Shown here: piece by piece, positions 33,366 through 43,259 of the stretch | Layout of the letters: the number at the start of each line of letters is the position of its first letter | How positions within the stretch are numbered: position 1 is the stretch's first letter | Assembly: GCA_963680875.1 (NCBI GenBank) | Contig: OY804585.1 | Location: 30,618,186 to 30,682,185, forward strand | From: Bathymodiolus brooksi | Lineage: Eukaryota; Mollusca; Bivalvia; Mytilida; Modiolidae | DNA: 64,000 nt | Direction: 5' to 3' | Position numbers and translations under genes: made by a program | Notes under the pieces: model-generated | The model's input: only the letters and a program-made list of their open reading frames with translations | Told to the model about the DNA's origin: nothing | The model's database searches: none

Positions 33366-33735
33366 GTGAGTAAGTGAATGATTGTTGTCTAACAACAACT
33401 CAGCAATTGTGCATCTATATCATGACGAGAACAAGTTGATTTTCAATGAAATGATGATGAGATCTGCTTTGTACTAGACCAAAACTCTTTGCTGGATTTT
33501 TTATAGTGCTAGCTCACTGAAACAACAGTCGCGGATAGGCCTGTCGCCCCACTCGGACACATTATCCAGTCAACCAGTCTTTGCTCTTTCTCCTTAATGC
33601 TGCGTGCTTAGCGGAGAACCAACAAATACCATTTTTATAGTCTTTGGTTTGACCTGATCGGGGCTCGAACCCACGATATCGATCTATACCGCACTAGAGG
33701 TGAGAACGCTAACCATTACACCACCGATTGGGTTG
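33366..33735 (-). mobile_element. SINE-2, full length (reference copy), minus strand
   Basis: On the minus strand: a tRNA-like head with A-box GTGTAATGGTTAGCG and B-box GGGTTCGAGCCCCG; GGTCAAACCAAAGACTAT; CGCAGCATTAAGGAGAAAG; the single central module GGATAATGTGTCCGAGTGGG ... TGTTGTTTCAGTGAGC; ACTTGTTCTCGTCATGATAT; and an ACTC-like tail. About 370 bp. Confidence 0.85.
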
Positions 33736-33800
33736 AAATCTATATAATACAATACTTTACGAGTAACAAATAAATAACATCAGTGCCGTCGCCTGTTTAG

Positions 33801-34181
33801 GCAACAACCATTTTCTTTTCTGGGGGGTGGTGGTGGGACGGGGTGCTTTGATTTCCATTGTGCTCCTAAAAAACATTTCAGAACCTTCCTCAATATTTTT
33901 TTCTCATGAGAAGGAAAGCAACAAATGTTGTTCCTGTCATGTGGAACAGAAATACATTTTTCCATAAAAACAATACATTGACTACTCAAATTCAGCAGCG
34001 CAATATTTTTTTTCTAGACGGGGACGCCATAAAAAAATTTTCAGCTACAATGAAAAATCAAATTTTGTTTTCGTTCAGCTAGGGCATTAAAATATATTTT
34101 TCAAAAAAATCCCAGGCCACCCCAGCCCCCCGCCCCCCCCCCCCCCCCCCCCCCCCCCCCAGATAAGACAATGGTTGTTGC
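33801..34181. mobile_element. 381-bp MITE with GCAACAACCATT ends and a subterminal poly-C run
   Basis: Left GCAACAACCATTTTCTTTTC then TGGGGGG; right CCCCCC AGATAAGACAATGGTTGTTGC, forming imperfect terminal inverted repeats of about 28 bp. A 28-nt C run (34,133-34,160) lies just inside the right end. No clear target duplication. No coding. Confidence 0.55.
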
Positions 34182-34800
34182 TTTGATAAAGTAATTTCTC
34201 TTCCATATTGATGTGAAATTAATCATATTCTAAAGCATATCAGAATCTCACGCTTCTATCCATATACTTAATATTATATCATTGATAGCGGTCTATATTT
34301 CTAAATAATTACGAAATAATCAACAAATGTGATTTTAATTATACTGTATAATTGATTGCATATGATAGCATTCGTGCAACAAGTGCATTGTATTTTAACT
34401 ATGTGCAGTTAATAATTAAAAGAATTTTGCAAGAGACGGAAACCGGAAGTCTGTAACGAGCTAAATATGCTTGGATTTGTTTGCTTTGTTGAAATAGAAT
34501 TGAAATGCATCCTGAAATGCATTGTATACATTGGAGAACAAGATAAGTATTTATCGGGTGTTTCCGGCACCTTCAGTCGTCTGGTTTTGCAGTGTCTCAA
34601 CATATTCAACATATTCAACACTTTAACATTCCGAAAGTGTCTATTGACTTCTGCTGCATGTTTGATCTTTGCTTGACAACAATCTAATCCCCGGTAACCG
34701 TCACCAGTACTTTTCAACCCCCTTCATCTTTTTATATACCTAATCACTCCAATACATACAGAGACGCCATTTACCTGTTGATGCAACTTTATTTTATCAT
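34182..34800. other. Non-coding stretch; overlapping short frames only
   Basis: The frames at 34,409-34,717 and its opposite strand overlap and lack motifs. No feature is supported. Confidence 0.45.
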
Positions 34801-34804
34801 ACAT

Positions 34805-35060
34805 ATATATATATTACGAATTTAGTTTGCTACACATATTTTCATTGGTTCTTCAACCCTGAATGTCAGCATATATATTTCAGTCCCCAAAAACAGCCGG
34901 TAATGTCACATTATATACCCTGTCTGATAGCTGAATAACATATAATATTACGAATTTAGTTTGTTACACATATTTTGACCCTGAATGTCAGCATATATTC
35001 GGAAAACAGACGGGGTATATATTTCAGTCCCCAAAAACGATTAAAACATGGACGACAAAA
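34805..35060. repeat. Tandem duplication 'ACGAATTTAGTTTG' with stem-forming segments
   Basis: Two units, starting near 34,815 and 34,951, share ACGAATTTAGTTTG.TACAC, CCTGAATGTCAGCATATAT and TTTCAGTCCCCAAAAAC. The first unit also carries CATTATATACCCTGTCTGAT AGCTGAATAACAT, which recurs at 35,728-35,760. Confidence 0.65.
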
Positions 35061-35629
35061 CATTACGTTTCACTGAATCAATGGTATAATACGGAATAAT
35101 AAATGTAATTTTACCAAATTAAATGCTGTTTTTATACTCAAAACGGCTGCATGAACAAAAAAAATATTACAACGGTTAATTCCGTCACAAATACCTGATC
35201 GATTCAGCAAACTCCTATGTTCCACGGCTGTACCATAACAAATAAACAAAACGTTGAGACTTGAACATTTTCGACATCATGGGGCCACACCAAGGTTTTA
35301 TTTACATGTTGTTAACATTTAAATTATTGAAACTGTTTCGCAAACCAGTTGTTTTGTTATGTGATATATTAATGTTCTATTTATAAAGTTTATAAAATTT
35401 ACTACATATGAAACTGTATTGATTTAGAAATTTAGTACAGTATTTTCCTTCATGAGACACTCCATACATGAAATATGACGCGACACATATTTTGACGTCA
35501 TTGAAGAATGACGTCAAAGGTATGGAAACGGACATCTAGAAATACGAAAAATGAAAATAAAAGAGTCAAATTTATTTAATACAGTTGGATGTGGTATTTA
35601 TAAAAAACAATGGTTAAATCCGTAATATA

Positions 35630-35762
35630 TCTGTTATTCAGCTATATAATGTGACATTCCCGGCTTATGATATATATTCTCTTCGGCTGCGCCTCAGGGA
35701 ATATAGATCCTAAGCCGGGAATGTCACATTATATACCCTGTCTGATAGCTGAATAACATATA
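35630..35762. repeat. Inverted repeat (hairpin) around TAAGCCGGGAATGTCACATT
   Basis: TTATTCAGCTATATAATGTG ACATTCCCGGCTTA (left) is mirrored by TAAGCCGGGAATGTCACATT ATATA...AGCTGAATAACA (right), with an insertion in the right arm. The loop region is GC-richer (CTTCGGCTGCGCCTCAGGG). Confidence 0.7.
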
Positions 35763-35866
35763 ATATTTTAATTTTCAGACGTATATATATACATACTTCT
35801 GAAAATTAAACCGAACAGTGTTAGAATTAGATTTTAGAGCTGTCAATTTTTTGTTCTTCCCTCGAC

Positions 35867-35956
35867 GGGATTTGAACCCACACCATTGATACACTGCAGC
35901 ACCATTCGCTTAACCTTACGTCCAGCGCCCTTGACCACTCGACCACATCCACTCCC
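35867..35956 (-). mobile_element. Type-II tRNA-like sequence (Leu/Ser-like), likely head of a third SINE family
   Basis: On the minus strand TGGTCGAGTGGTCAAGGGC is a good A-box and GGTTCAAATCCCGTCGAGG a good B-box. About 45 nt lie between them, leaving room for a long variable arm as in tRNA-Leu or tRNA-Ser. The acceptor ends do not pair cleanly (GGGAGTGG against the 3' end). The downstream sequence (GACAGCTCTAAAATCTAATT, then a TTTTCAGA hairpin at 35,770-35,808) recurs, as I recall, in bivalve repeats. A SINE head is therefore more likely than a functional tRNA gene. Confidence 0.5.
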
Positions 35957-36628
35957 TAAAAAAGGAGCTTAAATAATCGTAGTGTTACCTTTTCTCGCAA
36001 GGCAAATCTAGGGATAGACGTAAGACATGTGTATAAGCGTGTGTAGATGGTACATATATACTTAATATTATAATTTGACAGTAATCTAACTCAGCAATTT
36101 TTAATATATTGTATAGGATAATGAAGAATTCATTATACAGTCACAGGAAATAAAGTATATTATACAAACGTCTAGAAGCAAGTGACAGCCATACAATATA
36201 TCTGTCCCACTGGATCTCAAAGTTATTAGGGATACTAGGTTAATACTAAATATTATATACGTCTGGGTGGGTGTGTGACACTGGGTATCGATGACGGGTT
36301 TCAGGGCGCAGTCAATAGCGTTTGACAGGAAATCATCGGGTGTCGGATAGGAGATGCCCTCTCGATACACGAGTTTGGTGGTGTGTCAGGTTTATACTAT
36401 GGTATTAAATTTGACCGCGAACAATAGTGTGTGTCATGTTCGGAGAGTGCAACGTTTCTTTTTTGTTGAAAATCCCGTTTGTAGATTTTGAAAAAGTGCA
36501 GGTGTATCTTAGTCAATACAAAATCTATTGTTCGTCCCTATCCACCTCTTCATAACAGTGGCAGTCGATTGTTGTTGCATCGCTTGTCCCTTAGCTCCCT
36601 CTTTATAGTATAATTTATATATGTATAT
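35957..36628. other. Non-coding stretch; one GC-richer unexplained patch
   Basis: At about 36,260-36,385 the minus strand reads YREGISYPTPDDFLSNAIDC with coding-like base composition. An in-frame stop lies just upstream with no acceptor between, so no exon is called. Confidence 0.4.
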
Positions 36629-36819
36629 CAGGGGTGGATCCCGGATTTCAAGTAAGGGGAGCGCACTTAAAAAAATTGCGCCGAGCGGAGGGAGGCGCGA
36701 AAATTTTTGGGGTATTTCGTGTGAAAAATCAGGATTTTACGCCAAAAAATCATATTTTTTCCAATTTTAGGGGGGCGCGCGTCGTGTGCCCCCCCCCCCC
36801 CCCCCTGGATCCGCCCCTG
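36629..36819. mobile_element. 191-bp MITE, CAGGGG(C/T)GG ends, 5-bp TSD TATAT
   Basis: Ends CAGGGGTGGATCC / GGATCCGCCCCTG; TATAT flanks both sides (36,624-36,628; 36,820-36,824). Internal blocks AAATTGCGCCGAGCGGAGGG and GGCGCGAAAATTTTTGGGG match the 46.2-kb copy in inverse orientation. A 17-nt C run is subterminal. Confidence 0.85.
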
Positions 36820-37583
36820 TATATATTGTTGTTCTTGTTATCGTTCTGTACCGCAACTGGACGTTAAGCAACATATAGAGGTTAAGAAAAAACTTCGAAG
36901 GTCTATTTTGTTCTCATATTTTTCTAAATAAACATGTAAATTTGGATAAATGACACACAAAGTCGTTATAAATTGGCTTAAAGGAAAAGGCCAGTCAGTT
37001 GAACAATTGTTATAATTCAATACATTGTAACTTTTTATTTGTAAATAACTAATTATTAAACAAAAAACACCTTTATTAACATTAATATGCCCAATTAAAA
37101 ATATGAATATTTGGAATTTCCTGTCGTAGTGTAAGCGGCCATGACACCTCTTCATGTGACGTCACACAGTCAGATCATGTCAGATGAATAAATAAATAAA
37201 TTTTTACTCTTCCCAACATCTTGCCCTTTTGGTTATGTTTTAATATCAGATCAACTGCAATACAATGTTTACAATTGTATATCGTCCTCATTTTTTTCTT
37301 AATACTCCCATCCTATGTTACATTTTCATAAAACAAATGAGTTTATTTGTAGTTGGGGGAGGGGGTAGGTATCTACATATAATTTCATGTTTTACGTGAA
37401 TGTCCGTAGGTTAAATAACTGTCAGTTTTAACTTATTTTATGCGTACACATGCTTTTTTCTTTTTTATCGCCAATGCTATCGTACTTTCCCGTGTTTTTC
37501 GTGGTCACTGGTCGATGTGTTGACAAGGATAGTTCTGACCCGTAATTACAAAAAAATTCTTCTCACACTTACCCTTTTCGTTA
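36820..37583. other. Non-coding stretch without recognised features
   Basis: Nothing supported. Confidence 0.45.
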
Positions 37584-37875
37584 GGGGCCGACCATTTAAC
37601 TTGAAAGGGGGGGGGGGGGGGTTATGGTTTTTTGTTTCGTTCAGAATTTTTTTTTCGGACAATACAAGAGTTATAATATTGATTTTTTTTGTCGCGCAAA
37701 GCGCGAAATTTTTTTCCAGAATTTAGCATTAGGTTATATGACAAAAACTCTGAATCAGATTTTTTTTTTTTTCCTCCACCATAATCAGAATATTTTTTTC
37801 AGCAACATTGGGAATCAGAATATTTGTTTAGAAAAAAAACATAACCCCCCCCCTTCAAGTTAAATGGTCGTTCCC
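37584..37875. mobile_element. 292-bp MITE, TTA target duplication (Harbinger-like)
   Basis: GGGGCCGACCATTTAACTTG / CAAGTTAAATGGTCGTTCCC ends, TTA at 37,581-37,583 and 37,876-37,878, a 15-nt G run at 37,607-37,621 and the inner blocks shared with the 24.9-kb copy in inverse orientation. Confidence 0.8.
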
Positions 37876-38296
37876 TTAGTGCAATAAAATGCTTGACATG
37901 AATCCATAATGATATTGTAAAAACCACAAGATAAATATATGACGTTATTTTACGATTTACATAATTTTTAATGATAAAATTGCACCTGATATATTATACC
38001 ATACCGATTGTACGACGTCACGGGCAGGATAAATCCGAGAATGGATTATGCTTTTTGTCTCCTCCACATTGAAGAGTTTTGAAAAATGGCGATCCCCATT
38101 ATTTGGTGCTACAGGCAACTTCAATCACCAAATTCTACCTTACGGTATACTATTTTTAACATTCATTAGCACAAATGTCTTTTATTTACTGTCATTTAAA
38201 TTTTCACGCTAACTTGTTAAGACCATGGCCTTTTCCTTTAAATATGATTTGGGCATATATGTAAGGAATTCACACGTGAATATGAAATAAAATTAG

Positions 38297-38390
38297 GCGT
38301 AATATGACACAATTCAGGCGTAAATATTTCATTAGCAGACACTCCTGCACATTTCAGGCGTAAATATTTCATTAGCAGCCACTTATATCT
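38297..38390 (+). repeat. 46-bp direct duplication
   Basis: TTCAGGCGTAAATATTTCAT TAGCAG occurs twice (about 38,313 and 38,353), with a partial third match just upstream (AATTAGGCGTAATATGACAC). Confidence 0.7.
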
Positions 38391-38533
38391 CTGTTACACA
38401 AAAACTGGACGTGCTAGAATGTCGAAATGAGGACATACTATTGTTTTAGGAAAATTACAATTAGTTTAGTTTTAAAATATATTAGACTGCATTTCCGGTC
38501 AAGATTCTACCAATGTATTTGAAGATGGCAGCT

Positions 38534-38740
38534 GCAATCAGTCCTATCACCACAAAAGTTCGAACCCCGTTCATGGCGAGGTGTACTCGATACAACATTA
38601 TGTGATAAAGTTTGTGAGTGACTTGCGACAGATCGGTGGTTTTCTCCGGGTACTCCGGTTTCCTCCACCAATAAAACTGATCGCCACGATATAAATGAAA
38701 TATTGTTGAAAGTGGCTTTAAACACCATAAACCATAAACC
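38534..38740 (+). mobile_element. SINE-1, plus strand, (ACCATAA)n tail
   Basis: Partial head (CCTATCACCAC), B-box AAGTTCGAACCCCG, the full body, then GTGGCTTTAAACACCATAAA and CCATAAACC repeats. Confidence 0.85.
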
Positions 38741-39394
38741 ACCAACCACGAAGATGGTGGCCATCTTTAGTTAGTTTACCATGATTTAAAACGACATAAT
38801 CAACAGTTTGCATTAAGGAATTCTAATAAATCACAACTTTCTGTCTGTCCCTGCTATAAAAAACCACCATATTGTTTGGTAGTTAACTTAATTTTGTATT
38901 TTATATACATTTGATGAATCACCGGTGTTGGCTTGGTACAAATAACAGATGCGAGATTTCATAAATTATAGCTAATATAAACACATTTCTATTTCATTCT
39001 CATGTATCTTTAATTTAAGTTACACTTTCTGTCATTCTTGAGAAGATGGTGAAGTTCAGTTGTGCATGTTATTTACAAAAGAAATCGTTAAAGATGGTAT
39101 TGTTTACCGCACTTTACGAACTTCAGAAGGTTTTTTGAAATGCCTTTTATTTGAAATGAAGGAAAATAGATTATATTATAAATATTTATATCATAATTTG
39201 AATCAATTATATATCGTAACGTTTTTACCCCAACTTAAAGTGTATTTAAATTGGAAAATAAACAATTTATTAGCTTTGTTGAATTTATTCACTTGTTTTG
39301 TTTTTGTGTATTATGAAAAGAAAGTATAAACAGTGATTGTCAACAATTCCACCAATATCAACAAAGTGAACAACTACCTCTCACCTCAAATCAT
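38741..39394. other. AT-rich stretch; one motif-free 89-codon frame
   Basis: The frame at 39,060-39,329 shows no known motif. No gene is called. Confidence 0.4.
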
Positions 39395-39459
39395 TGACGG
39401 CCACGATATAACTGAAATATTGCTGAAACTGGCATTAAACACCCTAACCCTAACTCTAA
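39395..39459 (+). mobile_element. SINE-1 3' fragment with CCCTAA-type tail
   Basis: GGCCACGATATAACTGAAAT, GGCATTAAACACCCTAACCC then TAACTCTAA. Only the last 65 bp survive. Confidence 0.75.
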
Positions 39460-39485
39460 TCAAACCATTGAACACAAAAAAGACC

Positions 39486-39556
39486 ATGACATATGACATT
39501 GGAAATCCAGGTCGTGGCTTGGGACAGGCACACAGATGTGGTGGGATTAAACTGTT
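39486..39556 (-). repeat. Dispersed repeat family copy 4, inverted
   Basis: GGAAATCCAGGTCGTGGCTT GGGACAGGCACACAGATGTG GTGG is the reverse complement of the family core. Confidence 0.55.
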
Positions 39557-39585
39557 TGCTTGTTTTTTTGTGCATTTTTTCAAGG

Positions 39586-40035
39586 AGTGTGGTAGATCGT
39601 GCGTTCGAGTCCCGATCGGGTCAAACCAAAGACTATGCAATTGGTATTTGTTACTTCTCCGCTAAGAACGCAACATTAAGGAGTAAGAGGTCGTCGTGGT
39701 AGTGATCATATGGTAGTTGGCTTTATAACTACCTATGTAATCAGTGCCTGTCACCACTAACGTTGCGAGTTCGAATCCCGCTCAGGCGAAACAACATTAT
39801 GTGATAATGTTTGTCAGTGACTTGCGACAGGTCTTTGGTTTTCACAGTGTACTCCGGTTTCCTGTATCAATAAAAATTATCTTCGTACCATATAACTGAA
39901 ATATTGTTGAAAGTGGCGTTAAACACCCTAACCCTAACCCCATCAATGAGTAATAGCAAAAACTGGCGGAATCAGAATAATGTGTCGGAGTCACGAGACA
40001 TATCTACCCACGTATTGTTGTTTTTGTTACAGTTA
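39586..40035 (+). mobile_element. SINE-2 copy split by a SINE-1 insertion
   Basis: The SINE-2 head and first body part (GTGCGTTCGAGTCCCGATCG, CGCAACATTAAGGAGTAAGAG) end at 39,689. They resume at 39,948 with GAGTAATAGCAAAAACTGGC and AATAATGTGTCGGAGTC, the central module. The 3' part decays after about 40,035. Confidence 0.75.
39690..39947 (+). mobile_element. SINE-1, full length, nested in SINE-2, with 9-bp TSD
   Basis: Head GTCGTCGTGGTAGTGATCAT ATGG, B-box GCGAGTTCGAATCCCGC, the body, and the tail GTTAAACACCCTAACCCTAA CCCC. It is flanked by GAGTAAGAG (39,681-39,689) and GAGTAATAG (39,948-39,956), consistent with target-site duplication with one mutation. This is the best copy for defining both ends of SINE-1. 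Confidence 0.85.
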
Positions 40036-40180
40036 GATATTTCATCATATTTAAATTAAAGTCTTTTTGATAATGTTAAAAGTTCAAGTTCCTGTTACAC
40101 ATTATAGATATGAATTTGAAAAATAAATACAAAATGTAATCTATAATGATGGTAAAAGTTAAATACGTCTGCTCACAGGG

Positions 40181-41550
40181 GGCATGTGCTAAAAGGTGGA
40201 GTGGAGTCGTGGAGTGGAGTGGAGTCTTGGAGACTCCAAATTGGAGTGGAGTCTTGATTGAACATATGAATAGGGGTGCATTTCAATCTCCAGTGGGTAC
40301 CATTGTGCCCAGCTGTACCTGAAGTAGCTCAGTCCCATGTTGTTACTTTAGGTAAAATTTGGAACTCCGGTGCCGCTGGGGTTTGAAAAATAGATATTCC
40401 TTCGGCATGAAAATCATACCCATTTGAATTACGAAAACTATACCCATTCATTCGCTAATTGGTGAAAAAACGAAGTAACCAAACCTCAATATGTCTTCCA
40501 ATCAGAGTCCCGTTCTTTGTTTCTCAAATACTGAAGTCTCGGACGTCAAGCGATATTGCTTAGTAAACTTTGTTTGACCTTTTGTAAAAACTGACGACGA
40601 TTGTGTACATTGAAAAAATGCAAAATATGGACATCAATTTTGCATAAAAAACACTGTAGAAATAAAACCGTACATAATAATATATTATATTTATCAGGCA
40701 CGTGCACGCGCACTGCAAAATGACCGGAAAGTCAACTAATATAAATGTCTTTTGAGCAAATTAACCAAAGAATGACTAGGATAGAATTATTTTAGTGAGA
40801 GAAACAAAATATACGGTCTTGTTCCTAAGGTGTTAGGGCTATGGTGTTTAATGACACTTTCAACAATATTTCAGTTATATCGTGGTGGTCAGTTTTATTG
40901 GTGGAGGAAACTGTCGCAAGTCACTCACAAACTCTATCACATAATGTTGTATCGAGTACAATGTTTAATGAAGGAACCAATTTTTCCTACGTGTACCGTT
41001 GATGATGGACAAAGAAAATATTCAATTTGTTCACCTTCTTCGATATATTAATAAATGTTCCCATGTAAACATTTAAATATAAACGTAAGCAATTATGCCG
41101 ACCTACAAATGATTATGTGAAGTTATGGGTTTAATAATTCAAATAGCTTCTTTTGTCTTTTTGTCTTACCTATAATTTTCAACCATACTTTTTTCTTTAA
41201 TCATTTATTATATTCTAAAATGTTATTAGAACTTGGTCTGGGAATGACTCCAAAATTTCACTCCACTCTACGACTCCAAACTTTCACTCCGTGACTCCGC
41301 TCCACTCCACTCAACCTTTTAGCACATGCCGTAACAACATGGGACTGAGCTACTTCATGTACAGCTGGGCACAATGATACCCACTGGAGATTGAAATACA
41401 CCTCTATTCATATGTTCAATCAAGACTCGACTCCAATTTGGAGTCTCCAAGACTCCACTCCATTTTGGAGTCTCCAAGACCCCACTCCAATTTGGAGTCT
41501 CCAAGACTCCACTCCACTCCACGACTCCACTCCACCTTTTAGCACATGCC
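40181..41550. mobile_element. 1,370-bp Mutator-like element with long inverted repeats and 9-bp TSD
   Basis: The left end GGCATGTGCTAAAAGG and right end CCTTTTAGCACATGCC are flanked by CTCACAGGG on both sides (40,172-40,180; 41,551-41,559). The arms are 40,181-40,346 (166 bp) and 41,331-41,550 (220 bp). The 54-bp difference equals two extra copies of a 27-bp unit (GGAGTCTCCAAGACTCC core) in the right arm. An additional internal copy of the terminus ends at 41,330 (TTTTAGCACATGCC). No transposase is seen. Long TIRs plus a 9-bp duplication are typical of Mutator-like elements. Confidence 0.85.
40832..40963 (-). mobile_element. SINE-1 inside the Mutator-like element, minus strand
   Basis: TTAGGGCTATGGTGTTTAAT tail, then the SINE-1 body with a short internal deletion, ending in TATCGAGTACAATG. 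The tail carries a single TTAGGG. Confidence 0.8.
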
Positions 41551-41559
41551 CTCACAGGG

Positions 41560-43031
41560 GCCGTTTTCAAATATTTATATCCAAACTGTCAGAAAAATAA
41601 TTTGCTGTGTTGAAAGATATGCATGCATGCTTATTGTAATAATATTTTGTTGTTTGTTTGGCTAGATGTTAGTTAGACTGAGTAGTAACATAAAGTGATC
41701 TCTCGTTTATATTGGTACCCCGTACCAAAGGATCAAAAGTTGACATATTTTTGTAATTTGCTAGCTAGTTCCAATGTTGCGCAGTGCATAAACATGTATA
41801 TACAACACAAGCACCGCGACATTTCAGTGAGCCAACACTATGAAAATCCAGCTAAGCGTGTTTAATACAAAGAGGACACCATCTCGTCGAAATGTAACTT
41901 ATGTCCGCCATGGTATGGCTGAAAAAAAATACCTTGGTGTTAAACAACCAACACTCACTTACTCATACAACTAGGAAATGAACTTCATCTTCAATATGCA
42001 ATGAAAAAATTAAAAAATCCTGATTTCATCTTGACGTTGTGGAGGACTTTGAAATGAATTTTTTTATATGATAATAACAAGTAAGTAGGTTTTGTGGCCG
42101 TTCATTGGACTGAAGTATCGTTGGTCCGAAGGTAGATTTTCTCTGTGGAGAATAACATAAAATACCGTACACTTATCAGTCCTATAAAGTTTGTAAATAT
42201 TTTATGAAGTGTAAACAAAGCAAACCTAAGTATTTTCAGACACCGAGACATGTAACAAAATGTCTTATTTATTACAAAAAAAGTCCCATAGCTCTGCAAC
42301 GGTAAATAACCAACTACGTTTGTAGGTATAGTACATTTAGCAAACATTTTCATCGTTTCATTGAATGTACCATGCGGTTCTCGCCGACATATAGCTGAAA
42401 AATTGCTCACTTGGCGTTAAATAACAATCACTCACTCAAAGACGTGCATATTTAGAAAGTTACTTAAATAAGAAGTACGAAAAAATTAAACCAAAGACAC
42501 GACTGTACACAAATATAATTTAGAAACAATAAAAAGAAGCAAAACAAATTCTAGATCATTCATTTGCATGTAATTACAGTTACATGTCAAAACAAACACT
42601 CAGAACCAATATGGCAGATTCTGACAACTTCCTTCACAAAACCCGTCAACAGACCTAATCAATATGGTCACAATAACAAGAACAACATCTGTTTTGATGA
42701 AAGATCAACAAGGATTCGTACTCAAATCATCAAACATACTAAACATCCATCATCTACACTGTTGCTAAGTTTATCATATGTAGAACTAATTAAGATGGAC
42801 GTTCGGGTCGTATCTAAGCTAATCAACTAAATATATATGAACGTGGGAAAATTGTTGAGATTCTCGAACAATAACATATGGATCTTATCATCCTGCGTAG
42901 AAATCATAAATATGTTGCTTTACAAATCAAAATAAACAAACATTATATATTGGTAATCGAAAGTTTTAAATGTTACCAGGGCAGCAAGGGCAAACCAATT
43001 TAATCGAAATAAGGTTTGGTTTGGTTTATAT
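41560..43031. other. Non-coding stretch with two SINE-2 tails
   Basis: Tail fragments of the SINE-2 type lie at about 41,904-41,966 (CATGGTATGGCTGAAAAAAA, ACTCACTTACTC) and 42,376-42,438 (ATATAGCTGAAAAATTGCTC, TCACTCACTC), both plus. No gene is supported; the frame at 42,564-42,830 has no motif. Confidence 0.6.
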
Positions 43032-43180
43032 ACAATATACGTACATTGTCGGTAAATATAAAATTTATTTGTACGAGCTTTAGAAACAGGCAGAATAGCG
43101 AGCCTTTGACGAGCTTTTCATGCCTGTTTCGCAGCGAGTACAAATGAATTTTATATTTAATGACAATGTACGTATATTGT
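43032..43180. repeat. 149-bp palindromic hairpin element
   Basis: ACAATATACGTACATTGTC (left) and GACAATGTACGTATATTGT (right), continuing inward with TAAATATAAAATT.ATTTGTAC / GTACAAATGAATTTTATATT and GAAACAGGC / GCCTGTTTC. A small foldback MITE is likely; no target duplication was identified. Confidence 0.7.
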
Positions 43181-43259
43181 GTTTATCCTGCAATGTCAAA
43201 AAAGTCGGAAGATTTAAACAAAAAGGACAGAAACAAGCGTCATTCCTCGCCTTTCATAA

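Noticed and set aside
35867..35956. Functional tRNA-Leu or tRNA-Ser gene
   Set aside because: A- and B-boxes are good, but the acceptor stem does not pair well and it is attached to repeat sequence. A SINE head is more likely.
36101..36370. Minus-strand frame with coding-like text YREGISYPTPDDFL
   Set aside because: Base composition is suggestive, but an in-frame stop lies just upstream with no acceptor between, and no donor or family could be fixed. Noted, not called.
38482..38764. Overlapping minus-strand frames of 85-87 codons
   Set aside because: Both are translations of a SINE-1 copy. The same peptide-like text appears at every SINE-1.
39400..39940. Interstitial telomere (CCCTAA)
   Set aside because: Only two to three repeats, each exactly at a SINE-1 3' end. 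They are SINE tails.
41355..41570. Minus-strand repetitive frame (WSGVLETP repeats)
   Set aside because: Translation of the 27-bp repeats in the right arm of the Mutator-like element.
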